Positions 55,988 through 64,000 of a stretch of 64,000 bases of DNA are shown piece after piece (within the stretch, counting starts at the first letter, position 1; every line of letters starts with the position of its first letter). This DNA comes from Azonexus fungiphilus. GTDB taxonomy: Bacteria; Pseudomonadota; Gammaproteobacteria; Burkholderiales; Rhodocyclaceae. A model generated the notes under the pieces. It did not search any database and had not been told where the DNA came from. It saw nothing but the letters and a program-made list of their open reading frames with translations. The stretch spans positions 27,332 through 91,331 of the forward strand of contig NZ_RBXP01000003.1 in NCBI RefSeq assembly GCF_003634965.1, given 5' to 3'. The translations under genes were made by a program, and so were the position numbers.

Positions 55988-56532
55988 ACGCCGTCGCCGC
56001 TTACGGTCTACTCGCCCACGGGCTGATTTTCGGTGCCCTCGCCAGCCTGCTGCCGCTCGGCATCCTGCGCCCGCACGCCGCCCTGGCGGCCACGACGGTG
56101 GCACTGCTGGCCGGCATCGCGCCGGTCATGCACGCAATCTTCGGGACACCCTCGGCGACGCTGCTGCTGCTCGCCCTGCTGCACCTGCCGGCGAGGCCGC
56201 AAACGCCGCTGAATTATCCGGCGGCGCTCGGCCTGCTCGCCTTCGCCAGCCTCTTCTATCCCGCGGCGCTCGGCTGGGGCAGCTTCGACCCCTACGCGCT
56301 CGGCTACCAGCCGTGGGCGCTGCTGGCGGCATTGCTGCCGGTCGCGGTCGCCCTCTGGCTGCGCGGCGCGACGCTGTGGCTGGCGATCCTGGCCGTAGAC
56401 CTGGCGGCCTACGCCAGCGGGCTCTTCGCCAATCTCTGGGATGCGTTGTTCGACCCGCTGCTGGTTTTCGTCGCGGCCTGCGTGGTGGCCCAGCAGCACG
56501 CGGTACGCTTCATCGCCGCAAGGCGTCGCTGA
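55984..56532 (+). CDS. Hypothetical multi-pass membrane protein
   Basis: A 182-residue hydrophobic protein with about five to six predicted helices (residues 5–25, 33–53, 55–75, 83–100, 118–136, 138–172). I do not recognise a family. It is translationally coupled to the membrane-anchored propeller protein (4-base overlap), so the two probably form a unit in the inner membrane. It ends 23 bp from where the convergent tandem receiver gene ends, overlapping it slightly (56510–56532). Confidence 0.7.
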   Translation: MNAVAAYGLLAHGLIFGALASLLPLGILRPHAALAATTVALLAGIAPVMHAIFGTPSATLLLLALLHLPARPQTPLNYPAALGLLAFASLFYPAALGWGSFDPYALGYQPWALLAALLPVAVALWLRGATLWLAILAVDLAAYASGLFANLWDALFDPLLVFVAACVVAQQHAVRFIAARRR

Positions 56533-57310
56533 TCAGGCGGCGGATGCTCGAAGCCTCGAAGGGCTTGTCGCAGATCGCCGAAACGCCGGCCCTTTCGACC
56601 GCCGCCAGGCGCCCCATGTTCTGCTCGCTGGTCACCATCAGTACCGGCACCTCGGCCTGCCAGCTTTGCGTACGGATGTACTCGGTCAACTCGCGGCCAT
56701 CCATTTCGGGCATGTTGTAGTCGGTGATGACGAGGTCGAACATGCTTTCCTGCAGCACCGCGACCGCCGCCTGGCCGTCCGCGCACTCGACGATGCGTTC
56801 GATGCCGAGCTCCTCGAGCAAGCGGCGCAGGTGGCGCCGCGAAGCCAGGCTGTCGTCGACGACCAGCACGCGCAGCCCCTCGATCTCGGCCAGATCGAGA
56901 TCGTTCGGCGGATTCAGGTAATCGACGGCAGCATAGAGGGCGCGCGCCAGTTGCTGTTCGCTGAACGGCTTGGCGACGATCGAGCAGGCCCCCGACTGGC
57001 GCACCGGCTCAAGCACCTGCGGCCGCGTCTCGCTCGAAACCAGGATGAAGGGCACGCTCTCCAGCTCGGGCTGGGCGCGCATTGCCGCGACCAGGTCGGT
57101 GCCGGCCATGTCGGGCAGGTACAGACTGCTGATCACGACCATGCCGTCGGCGCCGCCCTGCAGCGCCGCCAGGGCTTCCGCCGCAGTGTGCACGACGGTG
57201 CTGCGGCGCACGCCCTGATTGGCAAGCATGCGGGCGACAAGGTTGGCCTGCATCTGCGAGGGTTCGACCAGCAGAACGGCGAGATCGGCCAGCGAGGAGG
57301 TCAGGGCCAT
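56510..57310 (-). CDS. Tandem receiver-domain protein, first domain degenerate
   Basis: A 266-residue protein made of two response-regulator receivers and no output domain. The second (about residues 145–264) is canonical: Asp152–Asp153, phospho-acceptor Asp197 (VITDYNMPEMDG) and the lysine in CDKPF. The first (residues 10–130) has EP in place of the acidic pair, and Ser62 stands where the aspartate should be (VVISSLYLPDMAG), though its lysine is kept (VAKPF). It may be a phospho-independent docking receiver. It could relay signals to chemotaxis or c-di-GMP proteins nearby; that is only inferred. Confidence 0.88.
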   Translation of the reverse strand: MALTSSLADLAVLLVEPSQMQANLVARMLANQGVRRSTVVHTAAEALAALQGGADGMVVISSLYLPDMAGTDLVAAMRAQPELESVPFILVSSETRPQVLEPVRQSGACSIVAKPFSEQQLARALYAAVDYLNPPNDLDLAEIEGLRVLVVDDSLASRRHLRRLLEELGIERIVECADGQAAVAVLQESMFDLVITDYNMPEMDGRELTEYIRTQSWQAEVPVLMVTSEQNMGRLAAVERAGVSAICDKPFEASSIRRLISDALRR

Positions 57311-57347
57311 GCGAGGTCACTCCGGTAGCGGGAATGACCTCACTATA

Positions 57348-57905
57348 TCAGCCCTGGCGGAAACGGGCTGCGACCGCGGCAACGCGCTCGCCGAAGCGGC
57401 GGGCGGTATCGAGGTCACCCTGCGGGATTTCGTCGGCGGATGCATCGGACGGGCACTGCACCATCAGGCCGACGGAACCGCCAAGGCTGTTGACGTCGAG
57501 CCGGGTCGCCGCCTTGGTGTTGCTCGGCAGCAGGCCGAGGCTGACCCACAGGCCGCCGTGCTGCGAAGCCAGCGTCTGCAGGTAGCCGATCGTCGCGCCC
57601 TTGTCGCCGATCGGGCTGGCGCTGCAGGTGAAGGCGGCGAACAGCTTGTCCTGCCAGAGGCGGCCGAACCAGGCCTTGGACGAGGCGTCGGCGAACTTCT
57701 TGAACTGCCAGCTCGGGCCGCCCATGTAGGTCGGCGTGCCGAAAACGATCGCCGGCGCGGCGGCCAGCAGTTCCCAGCCGGCTTCCGACAGGTTGCCGTC
57801 GGCGTCGATGGCGAGCAGTTCGGCGCCGGCAGCGGCAGCGACGGTTTCGGCGACCCGGCGGGTATGGCCATAGCCGGAATGGTAAACAACGACGATCTTG
57901 CTCAT
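57348..57905 (-). CDS. Flavodoxin/WrbA-like NAD(P)H-quinone reductase family protein
   Basis: A 185-residue flavodoxin-fold protein. The FMN phosphate-binding loop is HSGYGHTRRVAE (residues 8–19), PTYMGGPSWQFKKFAD is the next loop, and it has AAFTCSASPIGDKGATI and WVSLGLLPS. WrbA is about 198 residues; this is slightly shorter. A quinone or FMN reductase role is likely. It is divergent from a LysR gene 123 bp away, the usual arrangement for LysR control. Confidence 0.88.
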   Translation of the reverse strand: MSKIVVVYHSGYGHTRRVAETVAAAAGAELLAIDADGNLSEAGWELLAAAPAIVFGTPTYMGGPSWQFKKFADASSKAWFGRLWQDKLFAAFTCSASPIGDKGATIGYLQTLASQHGGLWVSLGLLPSNTKAATRLDVNSLGGSVGLMVQCPSDASADEIPQGDLDTARRFGERVAAVAARFRQG

Positions 57906-58028
57906 GTCTTTCCTTTCGCAATGTAGATGAATCGTTTTGAACGGGAATCTTGATTGATCATCATGTTAGGCCTAGAGTCCGGCGCTGGATAGCGAACAAT
58001 TTCGCTCTTTTCATTCAAAATCGTTCAC

Positions 58029-58955
58029 ATGAAGATCTCGCTCGAACAACTGCAGGTTCTCGACGCCATCGAACGCCACGGCAGCTTCACCGCCGCCGCC
58101 GCCGCGCTGCACCGGGTGCCGTCGGCCCTGTCGCACGCGGTGGCCAAGCTCGAGGCCGATCTCGGGACGCCGCTGTTCACCCGCGAAGGCCGCCGGGCGC
58201 TGCTCAACGAGGCCGGACGCACCCTGCTCGAGGACGGCCGCCACCTGCTGCGCGCCGCCCGCGAGCTCGAACGGCGGATCCAGCGCATCGCCACCGGCTG
58301 GGAAGCCGAGCTGCGCATCGGCCTCGACGCGATCATTCCGGCCGAACGGCTGCTGCCGCTGATCCGCAGTTTCTACGAAGCCGGGCACCAGACGCAGATC
58401 CGGCTCAGCAACGAAGTCCTCGGCGGCACCTGGGACGCGCTCGCCGCCGACCGCGCCGATCTGGTCATCGGCGCCCCCGGCGATCCGCCGGCGCGCGGCG
58501 GCATCAGCAGCCGCCTGCTCTGCCCGATCCGCATGCGCCTGGTCGCCGCCGCCGGCCATCCGCTGGCCACCTGGCCGGGCCCGGTGCCGGCTGGCGAACT
58601 GGTGCGCCACCGCGCCATCGTCATCGCCGACACCTCGCAGGAACTGAGCGCCCGGACGATCGGCCTGATCGACGGCCAGGACGCCTTGCGTGTGCCCGAC
58701 ATGCGCAGCAAGGCAGCCGCGCAGCTGGCCGGCCTCGGCATCGGCCGCCTGCCCGGCTGGCTGGCCGATGCCGAGATTGCCGCCGGCCGTCTGGTCGAAC
58801 TGCAGACGCTGGAACCGGAGCCGACGGTGCGCAGCCACATCGCCTGGCGCAACCGGCAGATCGGCAAGGCGCTGCAGTGGTTCCTCGACGAACTGGCCAA
58901 AAAGCACGTCGTCGAGGCGTTGACCGTCGGCTTGCGCGACCCGGCCGCCGGTTAG
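58029..58955 (+). CDS. LysR-family transcriptional regulator
   Basis: A 308-residue regulator with the N-terminal winged helix-turn-helix (residues 3–62, LQVLDAIERHGSFTAAAAALHRVPSALSHAVAKLEADLG) and a C-terminal substrate-binding domain (about 90–295). The divergent flavodoxin-like gene is its likely target, with the operator inside 57906–58028. The ligand is unknown. Its stop overlaps that of the convergent nuclease gene by 4 bases. Confidence 0.92.
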   Translation: MKISLEQLQVLDAIERHGSFTAAAAALHRVPSALSHAVAKLEADLGTPLFTREGRRALLNEAGRTLLEDGRHLLRAARELERRIQRIATGWEAELRIGLDAIIPAERLLPLIRSFYEAGHQTQIRLSNEVLGGTWDALAADRADLVIGAPGDPPARGGISSRLLCPIRMRLVAAAGHPLATWPGPVPAGELVRHRAIVIADTSQELSARTIGLIDGQDALRVPDMRSKAAAQLAGLGIGRLPGWLADAEIAAGRLVELQTLEPEPTVRSHIAWRNRQIGKALQWFLDELAKKHVVEALTVGLRDPAAG

Positions 58956-61600
58956 CCCGCCGCCTGTTGCAGCCGGCGCCGCTCGGGCAGGCGCAGCAGC
59001 GGCAGCACCTCGCAGTAGCGCAGGTCGGATTCGCTGGCGAAACTGACGCCGGCGACCCCGGCACCGACCTCGCGGGCCACCGCCTGCAGGCGATCTCGCC
59101 AGTGACCGACGACCGCCGGCCAGTCGGCGAAGCGCTCGGCCGGGAACAGCTTCTGCCGCTCGTCACCCAAGCCCTGGACGCCGGGCAGCAGATCGCCGCT
59201 GTCGGCGACGCCGGTGAACGCCGGCTTGTCGATCAGCACCTTGGCGAAGCTCACCGCCGCCACCTCGCCGGCGACCAGTGCCGCGTAGATCGGCAACTGC
59301 GGCTCGGTGATCCGCTCGCCGGCCCAGTTGCGGATGTCGATCGCGGCGCCGGTCTTGTAGTCGATGACGACGAGCCGGCCGTCGGCCAGCCGGTCGATGC
59401 GATCGACGACCATGTTCACCCGGATGCCCTCGACCTCGACGCTCGCCTGCTGCTCGCAGGCGGCCACCGTGAACGGCTGGCGCCGCTCGCCCTCGTGGCG
59501 CAGCCAGCGCTCGAGCAGGCGCTGCAGGCGAGCGCCCTCGAGTTCGCGGAAACGCGGCGGCAAGGCCATGCGCTGCTCGAAACCGGCCAGCGCCGCCGCC
59601 ACCGCCTCGGCCACCGCCGCCGTCAGGCCGCCGCCGAGCAAGGCGGCCAGGCCGTCGCTGTCGCCGGTACGCCGCCAGAAATGCTCGAGCGCCGCGTGCA
59701 CCAGCGTGCCACGCGCCGCCGGGTCGAGCCCTTCGACCGGCGACTCGAGCGCCACCGCCCCCAGCCGGAACTGGTAGAAGGCCCAGGCCGGGCAGATCGC
59801 CTGCGCGCGCAGCAGCCAGCTGCCGCCGGCGACCGCTTCGCCGGCCGCCACCGGCGGCGCCTGTGCGTCGACGACGGCGACCAGGCCGGCAGTGGCGGCC
59901 AGCCGGCCGGCCAGCGTTGCCAAGCGGACGTCGCAATCAGCCGGCGGCGCATCGCCGGCCAGCAGGGGGCTCGGCCGCAACACCCGGTTGCCGTCGGCGC
60001 GCGCCCACGAGAGCACCACCTCGGGCGCCGAAGCAAGCAGGCGGGCATGCACGCGGCGGGCGAAGTCGAGTTCGACCTCGGCGCTGGCATGGGCACTGTC
60101 GGCAGCGCGCTGGGCCTCGGCAGCGAGCAGCGGATTCGGCCGCGGCGGCGGCGGCCAGCGGTCGTCGTTGAGGCCCATCACCCAGAGGCCGTCGAAGGCC
60201 AGGCCCGCGCTCTCGAGCACGCCGAGGACCTGGATCGCCGGCTGGCCGCGGGTTTCCGGCTGGAACACGCGATTCCGGCAGAGCTCGCGCAAACGAGCGA
60301 GGGCGGCGCCCTGGCCGATCTTGCCGAGCAGCTCGTCGAGCCGGCCGAAGCCGTCGAGGACTTCGCCGAAGGCCCGGTGCGCCTGGAATTCGTCGCTCGA
60401 CAGCGGTCGCTGGCCGGGCCAGCCGAAGGCCGTCAGCGCCGCCCGCAAGTGCCGCCCCCAGTCGCCCGGCGTCTGGCTGCGCGGCGCGCTGGCCAGGCGC
60501 TCGCTGCCGGCCGCCAGCGCCGCCAGCGTCGCCGGGCAGGGATCGCCGAGACGTGCCGCCAGCCGCGGTAGCGCCGCCGGCGTCGTCAGGTAGGGCAGTT
60601 CGCGGCGCATCGCTGCGTCGAGCAGCGCGCGGCCATCGGCCTCGTCGGTATCGGCACCCCAGAAGCCGGCGAGCAGCAGTGCCGACAAGCGCCCCTGTTC
60701 GATCCGGCCGCGACTGCCGGCCAGCGCCAGCAGGTCGAGGGCGCGGCGAACCAGCGGCTGCTCGGCGAGCGGCCGGCCGAGCGAGATGTTGAACGGCCGC
60801 GGCAGCTCCGCCGCATCCGGGCGGATGGCCGGCGGCAGCAGGACGTCGTCGAGCAGCGCCGCCAGCCGGTCGCGGACACCGGCCAGATCGGGCGCGACGA
60901 TCGCCAGACGCAGGCCGGGATCGGCGGCCAGCCGGCGCTGCGCCCAGGCAACGGCGGCACGGCATTCGGCGGTGGCATCGGGGCAGGCGAAAATGGCAGG
61001 AATTTGACGGTCGACCGTCGAATTCCTCCATTTTTCAACCACCGTGCCGCGGCCTTCGAGGGCCGCCAGCAGGCGCCGTTCGAGCGGCGTCGGCCGGTCG
61101 AAGCCGGCGACCCGGACCAGGCCCGGAAGCACGAAATGGCCGGCCTCGATCAGCTCGATCAGGCGCCGCTGCAGGCCGCCGGCGTCGATCCGCCCGAGCC
61201 CGCGGCAGCGTTGCAGGAAGCGCTCCTGCCAGGCGGCGAACAGGCGCGTCTCGTCGGCGCCGCCGCCGGCGCTGAGCGGCCATTGCCGGCACAGCGCGTG
61301 AGCATCCATCGCCGAGGCGGCCAGCCCGGGCAGGTCGAACAGGGCAGCGGCATCGCCGGCGCCGCTGGCCAGGTGCTCGGCGATCACCTGCTCCCAGAGC
61401 AGGCGCTCGGCGTCGCTGTCGAGCGCCGTCGGCAGCGCCTCGATGCCGCAGAGCAGGGCCTCGTCGGCCAGCGTCGCCAGCCACTGGCCAATCGTCAGCG
61501 CCCGCCGCGTCGGCCAGCGCCCCGCCCCGGCCGGCACCTCGCCGCGCAGCGTCTGGGCCAGGCGGCTGGTGGCACAGAGCAGGAGTGAGTCTTCGCTCAT
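58952..61600 (-). CDS. PD-(D/E)XK nuclease-family DNA repair protein (AddB-like)
   Basis: An 882-residue protein similar to the AddB/RecB-nuclease group and to the class called probable DNA repair protein in betaproteobacteria. The C-terminal nuclease core is visible (VDRIDRLADGRLVVIDYKTGA, near residues 735–755, with the PD-(D/E)XK aspartate and lysine). LWVMGLNDDRWPPPPRPNPLL near residue 472 is a helicase-like AddB block. An N-terminal Walker A is not clear. Residues 189–204 (EKWRNSTVDRQIPAIF) are encoded by a palindromic element. It overlaps the patatin gene start region downstream by 4 bases. No addA-type partner is in the window. Confidence 0.83.
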   Translation of the reverse strand: MSEDSLLLCATSRLAQTLRGEVPAGAGRWPTRRALTIGQWLATLADEALLCGIEALPTALDSDAERLLWEQVIAEHLASGAGDAAALFDLPGLAASAMDAHALCRQWPLSAGGGADETRLFAAWQERFLQRCRGLGRIDAGGLQRRLIELIEAGHFVLPGLVRVAGFDRPTPLERRLLAALEGRGTVVEKWRNSTVDRQIPAIFACPDATAECRAAVAWAQRRLAADPGLRLAIVAPDLAGVRDRLAALLDDVLLPPAIRPDAAELPRPFNISLGRPLAEQPLVRRALDLLALAGSRGRIEQGRLSALLLAGFWGADTDEADGRALLDAAMRRELPYLTTPAALPRLAARLGDPCPATLAALAAGSERLASAPRSQTPGDWGRHLRAALTAFGWPGQRPLSSDEFQAHRAFGEVLDGFGRLDELLGKIGQGAALARLRELCRNRVFQPETRGQPAIQVLGVLESAGLAFDGLWVMGLNDDRWPPPPRPNPLLAAEAQRAADSAHASAEVELDFARRVHARLLASAPEVVLSWARADGNRVLRPSPLLAGDAPPADCDVRLATLAGRLAATAGLVAVVDAQAPPVAAGEAVAGGSWLLRAQAICPAWAFYQFRLGAVALESPVEGLDPAARGTLVHAALEHFWRRTGDSDGLAALLGGGLTAAVAEAVAAALAGFEQRMALPPRFRELEGARLQRLLERWLRHEGERRQPFTVAACEQQASVEVEGIRVNMVVDRIDRLADGRLVVIDYKTGAAIDIRNWAGERITEPQLPIYAALVAGEVAAVSFAKVLIDKPAFTGVADSGDLLPGVQGLGDERQKLFPAERFADWPAVVGHWRDRLQAVAREVGAGVAGVSFASESDLRYCEVLPLLRLPERRRLQQAAG
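60990..61036. repeat. Palindromic element copy 2 (in frame inside the nuclease gene)
   Basis: An inverted repeat of about 47 bp: AAATGG, one extra C, then AGGAATT...GACGGTCGACCGTC...AATTCCTCCATTT. The inner 28 bases (60999–61026) are symmetric except for one T·G-type position on each side. The core matches copy 1 at 25114–25157. The nuclease reading frame continues through it without a stop. Confidence 0.8.
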
Positions 61601-63762
61601 GGCGTGCCGATGAAGAGGAAGATGTTGCCGACGCCGGAACTGGAACGGCCGACGCCGAGGTAGGCCGGGCCGAGCGGGGTCTCGCCGCCGACATAGATGG
61701 CGGTCGAGTCGAGCCAGCGGTCGCGCCCGGATTCGCTGTAACGCCCCTGCACGCGCGCCGCCTCGAGCGCCAGGCCGATGCGCAGGTCGCCGCGCAGGCC
61801 GAGCGGCAGGCGACCGACGATCTGCTCGGTCCGCAGCCCGACGTAGCGCAGCTGGTCGCCGAGCAACTGGTTCGGGGCGAAGGCGGTCATGTTCAGGAAA
61901 CCGCCGAGGCGGCCGGCGTCGAACACCGGCAGTTCGCCGCGCGGCGAACCGGTATAGCCGACGCGGGCGTTGAAGACGGTGTCGGCGACCGCGAAGGCGC
62001 CGCGCAGATCGACGTCGAGGCGGGCATAGTCGAGCTTGGGCGAATTGAAGTAGGCAATTTTCGCCGACCAGCCACGGGTCGGGAAGTACATCCGGTCGAA
62101 GCGGTCGAAATCGAGGCTGGCCTGCCAGCCGCCGAAAGCCGCATCGACTTCGGGCAGCAAGGGATCGCCGATGTCGCGCTGGTAGCGTTGCTTGCGCTGC
62201 AACCAGCCGAGGCGGACGACGCCGAAAACGTGGGCGTTGTGCCCCAGCCAGACGCCGGCACGGCCTTCCGAGGCTTTGTACTGGGCGATCCGGCGGTCGT
62301 TCTCGTAGATGTTGATGCGTTCCTGGTCGACCCCGGCAGTGGCCTCGAAGAAGAAGCGCTGGCGGGCATCGAGCGGCTGGTAGTAATTGACGCCGAGGCG
62401 GTTGTGGCTGCCCAGTTCGCCGTGATAGAGCAGTTCGCCGCCGAGCGCGTTGAGCCAGGTCCGGTGGTAGGCGGCACGCAGGCCGAACGACGAACCTTCG
62501 CTGTCATCGGCCTGCAGGCTGATGCCGAAGCGCAGGTAGTCGGGCCCCCAGGGTTTCTCGACCGGCATCACGCGCAGGATGTTGCGCCCCTTGTCGCCGA
62601 GCAGCGTGTAGTCGACGCTCTGATAATGGCCGTCGCCGTAGATGCGCAGCAGGTCGCGGTCGATCTTTCGCGCACTGACCACGTCGCCGGGTTCGACCTC
62701 CATCAGGCGCGCCAGGGCCTGCGGATTGACCCGGCGCAAACCGGCCACCTGGACCTCGTCGATGCGGATCGACGCCGGCGCCGCCCGTTCGAGATCGTCG
62801 CGCCAGGCGGCATAGGCCTCGGCACCGACGCCGAGCGCCGCCAGCCGGGCAAGCACCGCCTCGGCGGCACGCCGGCCGGCATCGGCAGCCTCGTCGTGGC
62901 GCTGGAAATCGGTCGCACCGATGTCGCCGAGCGCCGGCTGCAGGAAGATGTCGCGCTCGCCGAGCAGGGTCAGTGAGCGGGCGACGTTCTGCTGGGTCAG
63001 GATGCCGATCATTTGCGCCGAGACGGTGATCAGCGAACCGACCTCCTCCGGCGCCAGCAGCGGCGAACCGACATCGACGGCGATGATCACGTCGGCCTGG
63101 CAGCGCTCGCGGATCTCGGCCACCGGCAGGTTGTCGACCAGGCCGCCGTCGACCAGCTTGCGGCCGCCCATCTCGACCGGGGCAAGCAGCCCGGGCACCG
63201 ACATGCTGGCGCGCATCGCCGCGCTCAGCGGGCCGTCGCGAAAAACCACGCGCTCGCCGTTGCCGATGTCGGTGGCGATGATCGACAGCGGCAGCGGCAG
63301 GCGCTCGATGCGCCGCTCGAACTCGCTGCCGCCGACCAGGCGGTTGAGGAACAGCTTGATCTTCTGGCCGGCGACGACACCGCCCTGGTAGCGCACTCCG
63401 TCGGCAACGACGCCGCTCTCCGAGCCGGGCAGGTAGCGCTGCGCGATCTGCCGGCTGCGGTAGCTCATCTCGGCGTATTCCGGGTTGTCGATGAACAGGT
63501 CGCCCCAATCGACTTCGCCCAGGTTGCGCCGCATCTCCGCCGGCGAGACGCCGGCCGCCCAAGCGCCGGCGACCAGCGCCCCCATGCTGGTGCCGGCGAC
63601 GCAGGCGATCGGCACGCGCTGCGCCTGCAGCACCTCGAGCACGCCGATGTGGGCGGCACCGCGCGCACCGCCGCCGCCGAGGACCAGGCCGACACGCGGG
63701 GCGGCCGCCGCCGGCAGGGCCAGAAAGCAGGCAGCGGCAAGAATGAGGAGACGGTTCTTCAT
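61597..63762 (-). CDS. Patatin-like phospholipase with outer-membrane barrel (type Vd autotransporter, PlpD-like)
   Basis: A 721-residue protein. A signal peptide (residues 1–21) precedes a patatin domain (about 22–310) with the oxyanion loop GGGGARG (residues 29–35), nucleophile Ser59 in GTSMG and catalytic Asp205 in VDGGLVD. A POTRA-like stretch (about 330–400) and a C-terminal beta-barrel (about 405–721) follow. Length and layout match the type Vd autotransporter PlpD, so lipase activity at the outer surface is inferred. The start is the ATG at 63762. Its stop codon overlaps the start of the nuclease gene (ATGA). Confidence 0.92.
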   Translation of the reverse strand: MKNRLLILAAACFLALPAAAAPRVGLVLGGGGARGAAHIGVLEVLQAQRVPIACVAGTSMGALVAGAWAAGVSPAEMRRNLGEVDWGDLFIDNPEYAEMSYRSRQIAQRYLPGSESGVVADGVRYQGGVVAGQKIKLFLNRLVGGSEFERRIERLPLPLSIIATDIGNGERVVFRDGPLSAAMRASMSVPGLLAPVEMGGRKLVDGGLVDNLPVAEIRERCQADVIIAVDVGSPLLAPEEVGSLITVSAQMIGILTQQNVARSLTLLGERDIFLQPALGDIGATDFQRHDEAADAGRRAAEAVLARLAALGVGAEAYAAWRDDLERAAPASIRIDEVQVAGLRRVNPQALARLMEVEPGDVVSARKIDRDLLRIYGDGHYQSVDYTLLGDKGRNILRVMPVEKPWGPDYLRFGISLQADDSEGSSFGLRAAYHRTWLNALGGELLYHGELGSHNRLGVNYYQPLDARQRFFFEATAGVDQERINIYENDRRIAQYKASEGRAGVWLGHNAHVFGVVRLGWLQRKQRYQRDIGDPLLPEVDAAFGGWQASLDFDRFDRMYFPTRGWSAKIAYFNSPKLDYARLDVDLRGAFAVADTVFNARVGYTGSPRGELPVFDAGRLGGFLNMTAFAPNQLLGDQLRYVGLRTEQIVGRLPLGLRGDLRIGLALEAARVQGRYSESGRDRWLDSTAIYVGGETPLGPAYLGVGRSSSGVGNIFLFIGTP

Positions 63763-63778
63763 TGGTGATTCCGGATGC

Positions 63779-63803
63779 AAAAAAGCCCTGCCGAGGCAGG
63801 GCT
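63779..63803 (-). terminator. Terminator after the OmpA-family gene
   Basis: An 8-bp stem (AGCCCTGC and GCAGGGCT, loop CGAG) is followed by TTTTTT on the minus strand, 27 bp past the stop of the OmpA-family gene and just before the patatin gene. Confidence 0.9.
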
Positions 63804-63829
63804 CTTCGTGGCCGAAGCGACGGGACCGC

Positions 63830-64000
63830 TTACTTGGTGCCGATGACTTCGATGTCGACGCGGCGATCCGGCTGCAGGCAGTCGATCAGGGCCTTGGTCT
63901 TGGCATTGCCCTTGCAGGTGTCGCCGGTGACCGGCTGGGTCTTGCCCTTGCCTTCGGTGTAGACGCGGTTGGCTTCGATGCCCTTGGCGACCAGGTATTC
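63830..64000 (-). CDS. OmpA-family outer-membrane protein (3' end only)
   Basis: Only the last 56 codons and the stop are in the window. They encode the end of an OmpA/MotB-type peptidoglycan-binding domain: EYLVAKGIEANRVYTEGKGK, two cysteines in a loop typical of OmpA (TCKG and DCLQ), and the closing PDRRVDIEVIGTK. The start lies beyond position 64000, so length and N-terminal barrel cannot be judged. A terminator follows. Confidence 0.88.
   Translation of the reverse strand, partial: EYLVAKGIEANRVYTEGKGKTQPVTGDTCKGNAKTKALIDCLQPDRRVDIEVIGTK

Overview
The window is one GC-rich (roughly two-thirds G+C by eye), densely coded chromosomal segment. Its gene content and gene order (gpsA–SH3 protein–secB–grxC–rhodanese, envC–ctpA, nrdR–glyA, dcd–decarboxylase–apbC) suggest a free-living betaproteobacterium, probably of the Rhodocyclales. 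That placement is inferred from gene order; no rRNA gene is present to test it. I see no tRNA, rRNA, CRISPR array, transposase, integrase or phage gene.

Layout. 1–13.1 kb is core metabolism: biotin (bioC partial, bioB), comF, trmL, gpsA, secB, grxC, a rhodanese with an ArsR-type regulator, the envelope pair envC–ctpA, an E1-like/MoeB protein, ribD–nrdR–glyA and a histidine phosphatase. 13.2–16.6 kb holds a TakP-like TRAP transporter (dctQM, convergent with its binding protein). 16.7–25.1 kb has pmbA (tldE), yjgA (darP), a MoaB/Mog-like protein, a PilZ-like protein, thyA–pgi–folA and an orphan LivK-like lipoprotein. 25.2–32.2 kb has an AdiA-like decarboxylase, dcd, apbC, an OmpR-type regulator and metG. 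A 413-bp AT-richer gap with DnaA-box-like sequences follows.

33–44.3 kb is the most distinctive part. A ribbon-helix-helix regulator faces a SulP transporter across a strong promoter with direct repeats. After phnA comes a tightly overlapping operon on the opposite strand: NuoM-like, DabA (DUF2309), NuoL-like DabB, NuoM-like, NuoM-like, then a small Cys-rich protein. This looks like an enlarged DAB-type inorganic-carbon uptake complex with four antiporter-like membrane subunits instead of one, next to a possible SulP bicarbonate or anion transporter.

44.4–57.3 kb is rich in signalling: an HTH–receiver fusion, a soluble chemoreceptor with its extra domain at the C-terminus, a GGDEF–EAL protein with a CxxCH haem-type sensor, and a tandem receiver with one degenerate domain. 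Mixed in are dnaE, benE, an enoyl-CoA hydratase and a membrane-anchored BNR/sialidase-like protein coupled to a small membrane protein. 57.3–64 kb has a flavodoxin-like protein with a divergent LysR regulator, an AddB-like PD-(D/E)XK nuclease, a patatin/type Vd autotransporter and the 3' end of an OmpA-family gene.

Two copies of a long palindrome with the core GACGGTCGACCGTC occur, one intergenic (about 25.1 kb) and one inside the nuclease coding sequence (about 61.0 kb). They suggest a short dispersed palindromic element that can sit in frame inside a gene.
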